NCBI GenBank assembly: GCA_033182465.1
Contig: CP137322.1
Location: 1,054,001 to 1,118,000, forward strand
Length of the DNA stretch: 64,000 nucleotides
Source: Sanghuangporus weigelae
Taxonomy: Eukaryota; Basidiomycota; Agaricomycetes; Hymenochaetales; Hymenochaetaceae
Direction of reading: 5' to 3'
Part shown: one piece after another, positions 34,661-48,499 of the stretch
How positions within the stretch are numbered: position 1 is the stretch's first letter
Layout: each line of letters starts with the position of its first letter
Made by a program: the position numbers and the translations under genes
Notes under the pieces: model-generated
The model's database searches: none
The model's input: the letters and a program-made list of their open reading frames with translations, nothing else
What the model was told of the DNA's origin: nothing

Positions 34661-36070
34661 ATGCCTGCAATACATGCCCCCGATTCCATCGCGATCGCGC
34701 TCGTTTGTATCAAGGTCTTCGTCCTGTCCACCTACACGCCTCTTGCAGCTGCGCATGGATACGTTCAAACCGTCCTTACAGCGGATACTGCTTACCCGGG
34801 ATGGAATCCCTTCAGTGATCCGTATGTTTGCCCTTCCGTCCTTCGGCCTTGCGATTGCTATTCTTACGGATTAGGTACATGGAACCGACACCTGAACGTG
34901 TTATTCGTAAGATATCAAGCGATGGTCCTAGTACGTGTCTCTGCTGCACTTCGATCAGGACGTAACCAACTTGAGGCGTGTCTAAAGTTACAAATGACCG
35001 AGATCAGGATCTTGCCTGCAATGTAGGCGGTGAGAGCGGAGCAGCGCTTGTTGCTTCTGCGCCAGCAGGCAGTGTCGTAAAGTTCGAATGGACAAACGTG
35101 AACCTGCTCTCCTTTCTGCTTTATTTTTTAACCGATACTCATGCTTGTGTTTCCGGATGCAGTGGCCAGCAGGTAGGCATAGTTTACGCGATGTGCACAG
35201 TTCGACACGTTCTCGAACCTGAAGGGACAATTCAAAGATCATCTAGGACCCGTTTCTACGTACATGTCCTCTTGCGGAGGTGACTGTACTAATTTTGACG
35301 TCAACGGAGCTGACTGGTTCAAGATCGATGCCGATGGATATAGCGACGGCTCATGGGCTTCCGCAAAGCTCATTTCCAGTAAGCAAGCTTTTGTGATTAA
35401 TCATAGAAGCCCCAAAGACAAAGCTGCCAGACAACAACACATGGTCGAGCAAGATTCCTTCCGCCTTGGCTTCGGGACAATACGTGCGTCAGGTTCATTG
35501 TCTTTATCGATCACTTTCTTCAGCTCATGCCCATCGATATAGCTGATGAGAAATGAGATGTAAGCTCAGTATTATTATAGACGGGATCACGGGACGTTCT
35601 CACTCTTATCTTAGCGTCGCTCTGCATTCTACAGGTGCACCTCAATACTATCCGAGCTGCGCGTAAGCGTCTTCCGTGTAACAATTACGGTGATTCTGAC
35701 GTACTCCAGGCAGGTGGGAGTGAGCGGTGGCGGAAGTTCATTACCTTCTCCCGACGAAACTGTCAAGATCCCAGGCCTTTATGATGATGTGGATTTTCCG
35801 GACATTTGGTCAGAGACGTTTGATGTTTGGGCCGCTCCGGGCCCGGCCGTTGTTTCATTTGCGGATAGTTCAGATGGTCAGAACTCCACACCATCTGACA
35901 ATGGCTCTGGCGACTCTCCTCGTCAATGCAGATTGATTGACCAATCTTCGGACAGTCGGTTTTCCCGGCGTTCCTTAACGACCAGATTCAGTCGACTTGC
36001 TAAAGACATACCATTTGTCTTCAACATATTAGGAGTCCAATTGTTTGATCCTGCAGGTTTCCCAGAGTAA
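34661..36070 (+). CDS. AA9 lytic polysaccharide monooxygenase
   Basis: A secreted copper enzyme that cuts cellulose or related glycans oxidatively. The signal peptide is residues 1-31, ending PLAAA. The mature protein starts with the copper-binding His (residue 32, codon 34754-34756) in HGYVQTVLTADTAYPGWNPF. The other parts of the histidine brace and axial site are visible after splicing. The second His lies in NWPADHLGPVSTYM, which depends on a 10-nt exon. The second-sphere His lies in IVALHSTGAP, and the Gln/axial Tyr pair in QYYPSCAQV. WASAKLIS, NNNTWSSKIPSALASGQY and IPGLYDDVDFPDIW also match the family. There is no CBM1; the Ser/Asn tail after VVSF may include unrecognised introns. At least eight introns are present, two of them flanking microexons. 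The stop is at 36068-36070. Confidence 0.88.
35163..35172 (+). other. 10-nt microexon of the AA9 gene
   Basis: The ten bases TGGCCAGCAG are flanked by AG (35161-35162) and GT (35173-35174). Joining GAATGGACAAAC (ending 35097) to this exon and to 35238 gives EWTNWPADHLGPV, the AA9 consensus around the copper His. Skipping it breaks either the frame or the motif. Confidence 0.75.
35543..35559 (+). other. 17-nt microexon of the AA9 gene
   Basis: Flanked by AG and GTAAGC. It encodes LMRNE plus two bases of Ile, linking SALASGQY to VALHSTGAP, as in AA9 enzymes (YL-R-E-I-ALH). Confidence 0.75.
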
Positions 36071-36459
36071 CATCAGAATGTTGATTCATGTATGAGTATG
36101 TTTGGGCCTAAGAAAAGAAGATCGGAAAAACGATATACTGTAATAATTATGCATAAGACAGATTAATAGGAAGGTAGAGTGCGTAGATAGAGTGTGCTAT
36201 GTGAACAAGGAATGGAATGGAGGATATCCGGTATCACTACATTGCGAGCTGGCTAACATAGCAGTCCGTATATGAGTTACAATAAACATGCAAATAAAAT
36301 CCAATGAATGAGGTCAGTACATATGGTCGGCACATTAATTATTGATCACGATGCAGGGGAAAGATATGCGATGGAAAGAAGAGGATGGCGTCCAGACGAT
36401 CCAAACAAACGTAATAGAGCTGGAGGCTGGTGGAGCATGAAACACAGCTTAACGGATTA
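36071..36459. other. Convergent intergenic stretch
   Basis: A/T-rich 389 bases between the AA9 gene (+) and the homeodomain gene (-). It is probably both 3' UTRs, and no gene is seen. Confidence 0.4.
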
Positions 36460-37913
36460 TTAGTATGGCTGTCCAGTCTGTCGTCTTGGTCGCCCATTGC
36501 CTACAGGACTTTGGACTCGGCGAAGAGCTTCAGAGGGCGGCGCCGGACGAGGGGACGTCTCCCGCTGAGATCGATGCGTCGTTGGCATAGATGAATGGGC
36601 TGTGTAGGCCCCTCCATGAGTCGAGGGACTAACGGTCACTTCAGCGCCGGAGCGTCCGGAACTGGGCATAGGGGAAGGCCCTGAAGATGATGGTTGTCCC
36701 CCCGCATACGGTTGGTGCAAAATCGGCGGAAGTGCGTTTGCAGATGAACGACTCTGGCGGGTAGATTGGCGTTTATTCTGGAACCTGTGAGAAGCAAGGA
36801 ATTTTCAGTGAAACGTCAGCCATAGGTAAATTCAATGCATCTTACCAAATTTGCACACTTCTCGCAGACATGTCCAGTCTCTGTGCAAGCTCTAGCCTTT
36901 CTTCCGTTGTCGGGAAGGCCGTACGAGCATAAACCTCATTCAGCACCTTGAGCTGATGCGCGTCTGCCCGCTTCCTCTTCTTCTTGACGGAAGGGTATTC
37001 TACTGGGGATGGCTCCTGAGGAGAAGGATTGGACGACTCGCGCTGGGTGCGTGAGTATGGTGAAACTAGATGGGTGTCAACTCGCTGCGATACGCCCCAG
37101 TCTCCTTGGTGAGAATTCCGATGGGACGGCTGGTGCATGTCCGACGCAAAATGCATAGTATGTGGGGGCGCATGGACAGCGTGATGTCGTGTATCGATCG
37201 CCGGATGAAAGGAAGGGTATACGTTTGAATGTGCATTAGTATGATAGCCTGTGTCATAGTTGGGCGGGTAATTAGGTGAGTGGATTACTGCAGCCTCCGG
37301 ACCGACGGTATTCAGCCCGAAATTCGATGGAAATGAAGGGTTCATGTAGTCATTCGTCCAAGGCACTTCTCGAGGAGCTTGCGGAATAGTTATTGGTGGA
37401 GCACGCCGTAGATTCTCCTGGTGCGCGGGTATAGCTGGGGATTGACGCAGCGGGTATGCGGGTGACTGCGTCTGGTGTCGCGCATCGAAATGCTCAAATG
37501 AAGAATAATTATATGGTGGATGGCCAGCCATCGTCGTATCTGTACACGAAAGAGCTGGAGTGAGATTGCTGGGTAACGTGGAAAGATGAAAAGGACCTAC
37601 GTCCGTTATTAGGCCAATAAGCAGAGGGAAATGAAGGTGAGAAAACTTCTTCCCTGCTAGGCGACATTCTGGAAGGAAGAGTGTCGTGTTGCGTGTCTAA
37701 GTTAATATTAAAGTAAGCAAATAATGAAAGCCTAAATTGGTGAAAATTAAACAGCCGACCTGAATAATGACCTGCGAAAGCAGAAGACAGTGGAGGGAGA
37801 ACGGTGCGAGAGCTTTGAGCCGGATTGAATATTCCGCTGTGAGTGTTTAAGTCTGGTGGAGTCCTGCGATAGCGGTTTGAAGCTGGAAATGTAGAATCGC
37901 GAATGTTAGACAT
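36460..37913 (-). CDS. Homeodomain transcription factor
   Basis: A nuclear DNA-binding protein. The N-terminal exons (MSNIRDSTFPASNRYRRTPP; SPSREEVFSPSFPSAYWP) lead into a Pro/His/Tyr-rich region. The homeodomain starts near 36985 with a basic arm KKKRKRADAHQLKVL. It continues EVYARTAFPTTEERLELAQR and ends with recognition helix RSVQIWFQNKRQS, which is split by an intron (about 36842/36787) within WF-QNKR. The invariant W, F, N and R of helix 3 are present. The spacing is that of a typical 60-residue homeodomain, not TALE. The C-terminal tail is Ser/Pro-rich and ends RPRRQTGQPY, with stop at 36460-36462. Such single homeodomain factors in mushrooms include Hom1/Hom2 regulators of fruiting; which one this is cannot be told. 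No mating-type partner (HD1/HD2 pair) is next to it. Confidence 0.85.
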
Positions 37914-39439
37914 ACGAGTTGAGAAGCTGAACTCGGAGAAGAAGGAGGCGCTATTAAATACTGTGGCACTGAGGCTGGGCGTAGTAGTAAACTAAGTCAT
38001 AAATGACTCACAGGAAGTCAGTGCTGATCTTACTGTGCCAGCTTGCGAGGGTGTGAGGTTAGGGGGAGGTGGACGCATGAGTGAAAGAGAGCTGCGCCGA
38101 GCACGTTACTGATTTTAACGGGACAGACAAGGCACAATAAACTTTGGTCCAAACAAACACAGCATTATTGGGACATCGTCGACTAAATCAAATAATTAGC
38201 GTGACGTATATACTGGTCGTCTTCCGGGGTCGTAGGTTAAAGGGGTAAATCTAGAAGTTCGCCGTCGTATCTTGACCTTATTAGGGTGAAGGAACCTAGT
38301 GTGCCGGATTCTTTTTACCGAAGAATGCCTTTGCGACAAAGATATTTCAGTATTTTGGACTGGGATGTATCAGCCTCGCGACCTGGGGCTGGAGGTGCGT
38401 CGTGAACTGGACAGCGACCAGTGAAAGCCTCGTGGTGAAAGCCTGGGACTTCGGTCAAGGATACCGAAGAAGACACGGCACAGCTTGCCACGCTGGTCCG
38501 GGGAGGCATTAAAACCACGAGCACAAAATTCAATAGTGAGCCTCGGTTCACCGTGCTGATGACGTTGGCGGACGCGTAACTCTAGATTTGTCTGAAGAGG
38601 CCAGGGAAAGTGAGAAACACCTGGACGATTGCAATTCAAAACGAGAAGGCGGAACCGGATTAGGCAATCAGCCGGCTAGGAGAGTTCTCACGGAGTGTCC
38701 AGAGACTGAGAAGCTCGCATTGAAACAGTTTCCTAGCCGAACAGCGTCCCTCGTCATAGAGTTGGCACGAGATCTGGTCCATTGACGGAAGCGGGTGGAT
38801 CCTATGGACGTATTTTTGTTTACGATTGAGAATGCATTTTCTGAAAGCCTATATGTCAAATTTCGATGAAGGCCAGATTCACTCGACCGCAAGGGGAGAT
38901 TGCAATGCTCTGGAAACAAATACGCTTGGAGTGTGACTAGAAACATAATTCACCGAAGTCCGAGTCGAAGTTGTGATATGCTAAATGTGCTGCAAGAAGT
39001 GATGCTGAATAGTGAAGTTGGCGAAAAAGGGCCTCTTGCCACCGCTTCGTGCGTTCCGGAAGCAAATTTTGTAGAAGAAGTCGTAAACTGGCGCCTACAT
39101 TCTCGCTCGGGGCCTGTCCGTGTGAAGGCTTTGAAAGGAGTGGGCGCTCAGGTCTTGGTCTTTGTTTTCTCTGCATTCCTCATCCCGTCCAATTGTTGTT
39201 CTCGGATAACAGCGAGATCTGATGATCGTCGATCTGCTGTGAATCACGTGTCCTGTTATAGGGGCTTTCTCTGTCCATCTGCCATGGCTACTAGTACTAC
39301 GTAGAACGGTTGCACTGCTGGCTGCTGGCCAGCAACGAACAGAACTCTTACTTGTGCTAGGACTAGCTTGCGTAGGCATCTGCTAGATAACGACCTTGCG
39401 TGCTATTCGTGCTGCAAGTGTGCTGCTTTGGCTTGCATC
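37914..39439. other. Long divergent intergenic region, homeodomain / NDR kinase
   Basis: 1.5 kb without a supported gene. Short open frames on both strands show no family resemblance. It contains a CACGTG box at 39245-39250. Its length suggests extended control sequence or long 5' UTRs for these two regulators. Confidence 0.4.
39245..39250. promoter_or_regulatory. CACGTG box upstream of the NDR-type kinase
   Basis: E-box core about 190 bases before the start codon at 39440. Function is inference. Confidence 0.3.
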
Positions 39440-43046
<3,607 letters not shown>

Positions 43047-43601
43047 AGCCATGATTGCCATGGTGCAAGATCCCTGTTAATTTGGTTTCTGATTTCCTGA
43101 ATATCCTCACGACCCCTGACGACCCATGACGTATTGTTCTCCAGCAACGATTTGATGTTTTGCTATGTAACAGTTGTATTTAGCTCCCCTGTAGGACAAT
43201 TTGTAGTGTAACGGACTAATATTATCGCTTCGTGAGCCGATGAGAACGGGTCAGTTCACATAAACTCTGTGTCATGTTGTGGGGACTCCGAATAGTGGGT
43301 ATTTGAGTGATGATATTGTACATTTGAGTTTAGGATTACAGATTAATATGACACAAGTTCATCGTATACTTGTCGTCCTACAGTATAAATACCAAACGTG
43401 TAAGTCAACCAGACCAAGAAGCAGATAAATAATGTGACACGCAGCGCCACAGGGGAACAAAACACAGGAAAAGAAGTCAATAAGTTAGTTCAAACTCTAT
43501 AAAACAGTTACCAGAAGAAACTGAGCCATGAAACTGAGGGAAAACAGAATGTTAAAAAGGTGCTAAAATATACGGATCTGGTAGTAGCCTGCGCAAAGAA
43601 A
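43047..43601. other. Convergent intergenic stretch
   Basis: 555 A/T-rich bases between the 3' ends of the kinase gene (+) and the C2H2 gene (-). No gene is supported. Confidence 0.4.
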
Positions 43602-44948
43602 TCACTCATCGGCGAGCTCGTCACCTGAGCCCTCGCTGGTCCTTGCCGCGCTACCTTCATGCACGCGATAATGACGTCGCATGTTACTGTGCACACTGAA
43701 GCGTCGCCCACAATCCGGATGAGGACATTGAAAAGCTACAGCGAATTCATCAGCGTCGCGTTTTCTCACAGCGCTTTGTGAGAGTAGTCTACTCACGTTT
43801 CTCTCCGGTGTGACTATTATTGTGTATCTAATAGGTTTGACAAGAGCTTAATGTGTGGTATAAATGGAGGGATGTGAGACGTGCATACCCTTAGGCTGCT
43901 CGGACGAGCAAAGCCTTTGCCACAGTATTGGCATGAATATCGTGGAGGAGTTTGTGCATTTGCTTGATCGTCAAAGTTTATTTGAAAGGAGCCCTGTATT
44001 CCTGACGTTCTAAGAGTTCGAATAATAGCCGTCCGTTGCGGGTCAGAGGATGTCGCTCCGTGTGAGTCGTTGTCGGCGATAAGAACGCCGAAAGGAGATT
44101 GGTAGTCTGCTTGATTGGGATTATGAGCACTAGCGTAGGCACCGCGTCGCGATGAAGTCATCTGCGGCTGAGGGAGCGGCTGGAATTGCAAGGCATTCGA
44201 GGACGGTGGCGGAATGGATCTTTGCTGAGACGACGTAGCACTTGAACTCGAGTGGGACGACCACACCGAATCCATGGAGTCCCGACGTCTATGCTCTGTC
44301 CAGATTGCATTAGCGGGTACGGATGATCGAGAGGAATCGCCTCCACTGGGTCTGCCTATGTAACGACTGGGATCAGTACTTCCGCCGTAGCGACATCCAC
44401 CACTAGGGTGTAAAGGCTGAGTTGCCGGTAGAGCCGGCGAAGATTCATGTGAACGATGATGCTCTGGAATTGGCTGCCGGGAAGTGACTTCCGGGAACGA
44501 TGCACCGTAGGAAAGAGAAGGACGTAGGCCTGGGGCTGAAGCTCTTTGGGAACTAGGACTGTTCCATGTACTCTCCTATGTAGCAGCGCGCCCAAAGGGA
44601 GGGGGAGAAGCTTCGTCAATAAGATGATTTTGAACATCTCTTCATGACTCACTACTCTACTGAACCGTATGTCTGGGCTCAGAGATGGTGTCCTATTCGA
44701 AGTAGATGTGTGAGGTCTCGGCTCACTTGCATACACAGGATAAGCAGAACCACTATTGTAGATCGAGCGGGATGGACGGGGTGAAGAATGAGGAGGTGGT
44801 GAAGTAAGTTGCTCTGCGCATTGTTTAGCGGCCTTAAGGCGAGACAAAGGGAAGTATGCATACCTCGGAATATATCTCGTATAGGAGGTAGGGTAACCAT
44901 TCTTTCCTTTGACTGTTCTCTGGAGGATCCTTGGGAGCTACGTGACAT
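43602..44948 (-). CDS. C2H2 zinc-finger transcription factor (two fingers)
   Basis: A nuclear factor with a long Ser/Pro-rich N-terminus. Exon 1 encodes MSRSSQGSSREQSKERMVTL and PPIRDIFR. Later exons encode TSPPPHSSPRPSRSIYNSGS, RTPSLSPDIRFSR and MDSVWSSHSSSSATSSQQRS. Two adjacent fingers lie at the C-terminus. Finger 1 is CQYCGKGFARPSSLR joined to IHNNSHTGEK through a 31-nt exon. Finger 2 is FQCPHPDCGRRFSVHSNMRR followed by HYRVH. The short tail SEGSGDELADE ends with stop at 43602-43604. The TGEKPF linker is intact after splicing. The PPIRDIF start with paired C-terminal fingers is a common agaricomycete architecture; the target genes are unknown. Confidence 0.82.
43797..43827 (-). other. 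31-nt microexon inside the zinc-finger array
   Basis: Between AG and GTGAGT on the minus strand. It encodes IHNNSHTGEK, so it supplies both histidines of finger 1 and the linker. The next exon completes Pro and reads FQCPHPDC. Confidence 0.75.
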
Positions 44949-46572
44949 TCTACGTTTGAGTATGAGATATGCAATTTAGAGAAAATGCTCACAAGCTCAG
45001 CGGCTTATATATTGTACCAATTTTGAACCAATACACATACGCAGAAGGTCAGCGCTGATGAAATTAAAGTACGCGCAAGTAGAGCGGTGCCAAATAACTT
45101 ACCTGTACTAAGCAGAAACGACTGCAACCCAGCTTGCAAGGCAGTTCTTGTTTCCGCGAATTGCAATTCAAGCAATGCGCGGTGATGGTGGTATCCACTC
45201 AAAAACAGAAGGGCTTTATTGTCCGTACATGGTTATTTATCACTGTGGTCGCGTGGGACGACTATATTACGAGCAATCAGTGGTCTGCGGACCGCTCATC
45301 AATGGTAAGCTCTGTAAAGAACTCCGTTCGCTACTCACTAACACAGCAAAGCCGACTCGCACAACAATTTCATCGGCAATCATCTTTAGGATATGCTCCA
45401 TCGGGCCGCGCGTACTCCGAATCGGGATTGAAATGCAGATGGGAATGTGATGCTCCAGTAGGTTTCGACTTTGAACGTCCCGGAGGTAAATCACTCAAAG
45501 GATTCAAGTAGATATGGCGGTGTTATGCCCGGGTTTAAAACTGGAAGGTCCGAAGAATACCAATAGACAGACTAGTAGTCACTAATGCACATTCCTATCG
45601 AACATCCGGACTTCTGAACCTGAGCTGAACCGAATGCATCATATTACCGTTATTGCCGTTTTCTCCGCGAGACTAATGTTGTTCTCAGAGGAGCATCCGC
45701 TTCGGCCTCGATGAAGGCCTTGTTCTTTCCTTTTTCATGCGCAACGGCGCTGATTGGCAAAGAGTCTAGAAGATTAATAGGTTTGAGGCGTAGTATCCAT
45801 CATGATGAAGGAGGGTGAGACTATCTTGGGAAAGCTGACCATAATACCGACCGCTATCAAGCAGTATCAAGCTCTGCAAAGAAATGCCGGCAATCACATC
45901 CATCTTGGGGTCAAAGGACTCTGGTTTATGATGTTGATGTGAGCGACTGTTGACCTTGCCGACGAAGACCGAAACTATCTTCGAAATGGTCAAGATACCC
46001 GCCGAAAACGGTCGACTTCACGGTCAACCCATCAACGCTCACTCTGTTAAGGCCAATCAGCTGGAGCAGCGCAACCATATATTTAGATATTTGCGATGGA
46101 ACGCTTAAGCCATGCGAAGCAACTGTATCGCGGCTCAAAAATCTTGGCCACAAATTAGATAGATGGTCGGGTCGAAGAACATTGGAAGGCATTGGTCCGA
46201 AACTTGAAGCGCTGGCCACGCGAAAAACGCCGAGAGGACCAAACTGATTGGAATGATCGGAGTGATGTACATTATGTATGATCTCCATTTAGGCAAGGAA
46301 ACAAAGCTGATAATGGTCATATTGTACGCGCACCAAAAGATCTATACCGTTTCATCACGGGCATCAGAAGCCAACGCGGATGCCACGTAAGAGAAAGTAA
46401 GGAATTTGCCGACGATCGAGGCACTGAGTACGATCCGAGCCAAACTAGGAAAGATAGACTCACATCAATCCATGGAGGCTCTGCTACGGCGTGGTGTATG
46501 GCAATTGCTTCTACGTCCGATTAGGAAAGAGAACATAGGATGCGATCAACTGAGTTCGGGTAGCATTAGGTA
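44949..46572. other. Long intergenic stretch with weak open frames
   Basis: 1.6 kb between two minus-strand genes. It holds an ATG-started 120-codon frame on the minus strand (45926-46288) and a 125-codon frame on the plus strand (45134-45511, no ATG at its start). Neither resembles a family I know. The part near 44949 should hold the C2H2 promoter. Confidence 0.35.
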
Positions 46573-47092
46573 TCACTGCGGAGCGTCGGGTAACTCTTCA
46601 GGAGTCTTGGTGACTAAAGAAAGAGCATGAAGGCCTTGTTGCAATTCGTCCGCCAAGGCAGAATATATCATTCTATGTCTCTGCATCAAGCTCTACAAAA
46701 AGCATTGGCGGTTACAAGTCTATCAGAAATAATATAAGGCTGCGTTACCTTGCCCTGGAAGGCATGAGAGATGATCGTGATTGAGAAATCTGGAATCCAC
46801 CGTGAGCATGGCGTTTGTGAAGCACTTGAGAGCCAGACGAACGTGTTTCTCCGTCACCGCCACCTGTATCAATCATTGCTCTGTGATGTTTGTGCTTCCA
46901 TGAGTCATTTACGACTGTGAGGGTCGCTGGCTCGAGCAATTTCGTCAACTGGTTGAGAAGATGTTAGTCGAAGTTCCATCAAATCCCTAGCATCCATCGC
47001 GCTCTGACCTTCAGTCGAATCGAGGTCTCAACTGGACCTCCTTCTTGTGTAGACATTAGACGAACACCGCTGCGATGTAAGATGGACCTCAT
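46573..47092 (-). CDS. BolA-family protein
   Basis: A small four-exon gene of about 100 residues. It starts MRSILHRSGVRLMSTQEGGP, with a basic, Ser-containing N-terminus that could be a mitochondrial targeting peptide, then VETSIRLK. After an intron comes LTKLLEPATLTVVNDSWKHK and HHRAM. Then GGDGETH is joined across an intron to FSITIISHAFQGK. The last exon, RHRMIYSALADELQQGLHAL, ends TPEELPDAPQ with stop at 46573-46575. The GETHF and RHRMIYSAL motifs define the family. BolA proteins work with monothiol glutaredoxins on iron-sulfur clusters. The possible targeting peptide and the RHR motif fit mitochondrial Bol1-like members, but the class is uncertain. An internal ATG (MSTQEGG) could give a cytosolic form. 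Confidence 0.85.
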
Positions 47093-47260
47093 TCGAGCAG
47101 CATGGGATGAGAGTCACAGAAGGAAATTCATTATGTAACCCAATTTGAGATAGTGAGAATTACTTGCTTTATTTGAAGAACAATACACACTCACAGTCAC
47201 AGTATATTGCATTGCATTTATCACAATCACTATAGCACTTCCAGCTTGCCACTCACCACG
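47093..47260. promoter_or_regulatory. Shared divergent promoter, BolA / Clr2-like
   Basis: 168 bases between divergent start codons, A/T-rich. No specific motif was recognised. Confidence 0.45.
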
Positions 47261-48159
47261 ATGTCTGCGCCTCCCTCTCTCAAAGACATCGAAGCCGTAT
47301 ATCAAACCACAGAACCCAAGCTCATCCATGTAAACCATGCAGCGGTGAGGATCAGAGACGGGGGCTCCGATGGTGATGAAAGTCGACTCCCAGAAGCCGG
47401 CGAACAAGTCGTCCTTTGGGATAACACGATCAATGTTTTGGAAGAGGCCGACGCAGAGACGGTCAGACATTGGCTCGGGAAGATAGGAAACTACCTTATA
47501 CACGAAGGAAGAGGCCAGTGGCACAACCTCAGTACGTTTCGAGATGCTTCTCTTCTATCTTTGATATTGAGGTGGGATTCGCCTTATCTAGGAGAGGATA
47601 GAGTCTATTTCTTGAAACGCTTCCCACCCGGTTACAAACTATATACTCGCTCGACTGGACCCAGAGACAATCCACGGAAGGATAGTTATCTCTATGGTAT
47701 GCCTCTGACGCATTATCTTGTTGATATTTTCGCCTTACATAGCTCGTGTTTTAGGATCTACGACAGACCGATGCAGAGAGTTCCGTTCTCCCGAGGTAAA
47801 ATTCATCCTTCATAGCTTCTTTCGAATATGTTAGCGTGACCAGTCTTTTGAAGGAATTTGTCTATCACGTCAAATGGATGGCATTTGGTAAACCAAAAGA
47901 CCAGCGGGGACGCCCTCTTTGCGCATGCTGTTATTGCTCTAGAAGACCACAAGGAGAGATATCTCCTATACTCCGAAAGACGACCAGCCATCTTCCGCAC
48001 CAATCTTCAAACAGAGCATCCGGCAGCGGGCATGCAACTGCAAGATCCCATGCGCCAGAAGGTCCGATTATGGCCAAGGATTACACTCATCTTAATGAAG
48101 GAGAGGGGGTTGATAGAGTTCTTTTGACGCACGAGCAGTTGAAAGACAGGGATGATTGA
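47261..48159 (+). CDS. Clr2 N-terminal-domain-like protein
   Basis: About 220-240 residues after removing two or three introns. It starts MSAPPSLKDIEAVYQTTEPK. VLWDNTINVLEEADAETVRH and WLGKIGNYLIHEGRGQWHNL are followed by FLKRFPPGYKLYTRSTGPRD. NPRKDSYLYG is joined over an intron to STTDRCREFRSPE, and over another to EFVYHVKWMAFG. The pattern LPxGYxLY...GPxDNPRxDxYLYG...RFRSPxEFxxHxxWL...C with a cysteine cluster (CACCYC) fits the Clr2 N-terminal domain as I recall it. Fission yeast Clr2 belongs to the SHREC silencing complex. The protein is much shorter than yeast Clr2 and lacks the large C-terminal part, as do many basidiomycete members. The region VDRVLLTHEQLKDRDD ends it, with stop at 48157-48159. 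The assignment is from memory of the motif. Confidence 0.6.
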
Positions 48160-48499
48160 TCTATGCCAAGAATATGGATTCGATCGAAGGACGAAGATAT
48201 GGTTGACCATCCTTTATTTCTAATCTTGCTTGAATCTTTTCTCGACCTTGCTTTCATGCAAAAAAATGGTTCTTTCCTAGCAGCTTTATTTACCGCCGCT
48301 GCGCCTTCGTATTCCTGCTAACCATTAGCATACTCACCTCGCTTTCTGCTGTCGCTTCCGCCATTTCTAAATAGAATGTGTACTATACAAACAGATCAAA
48401 ACATTGAGGGCTGATTTGGGCCAAACGCGTGACGTAACGCGTGAACTCTGAATCCTTACCTTGATTCAAACTCTCATCTGGATTAGCAGAACTCCCATC
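48160..48499. other. Intergenic between two plus-strand genes
   Basis: 340 bases holding the Clr2-like 3' end and the promoter of the next gene. No gene is seen. Confidence 0.35.

Noticed and set aside
45134-45511. 125-codon plus-strand frame
   Set aside because: No ATG at its start and no recognised motif; a competing reading of the same stretch in another frame is equally plausible.
45926-46288. ATG-started 120-codon frame on the minus strand
   Set aside because: Unrelated to any family I know and not supported by flanking exons. Kept only as an unresolved frame in the intergenic entry.
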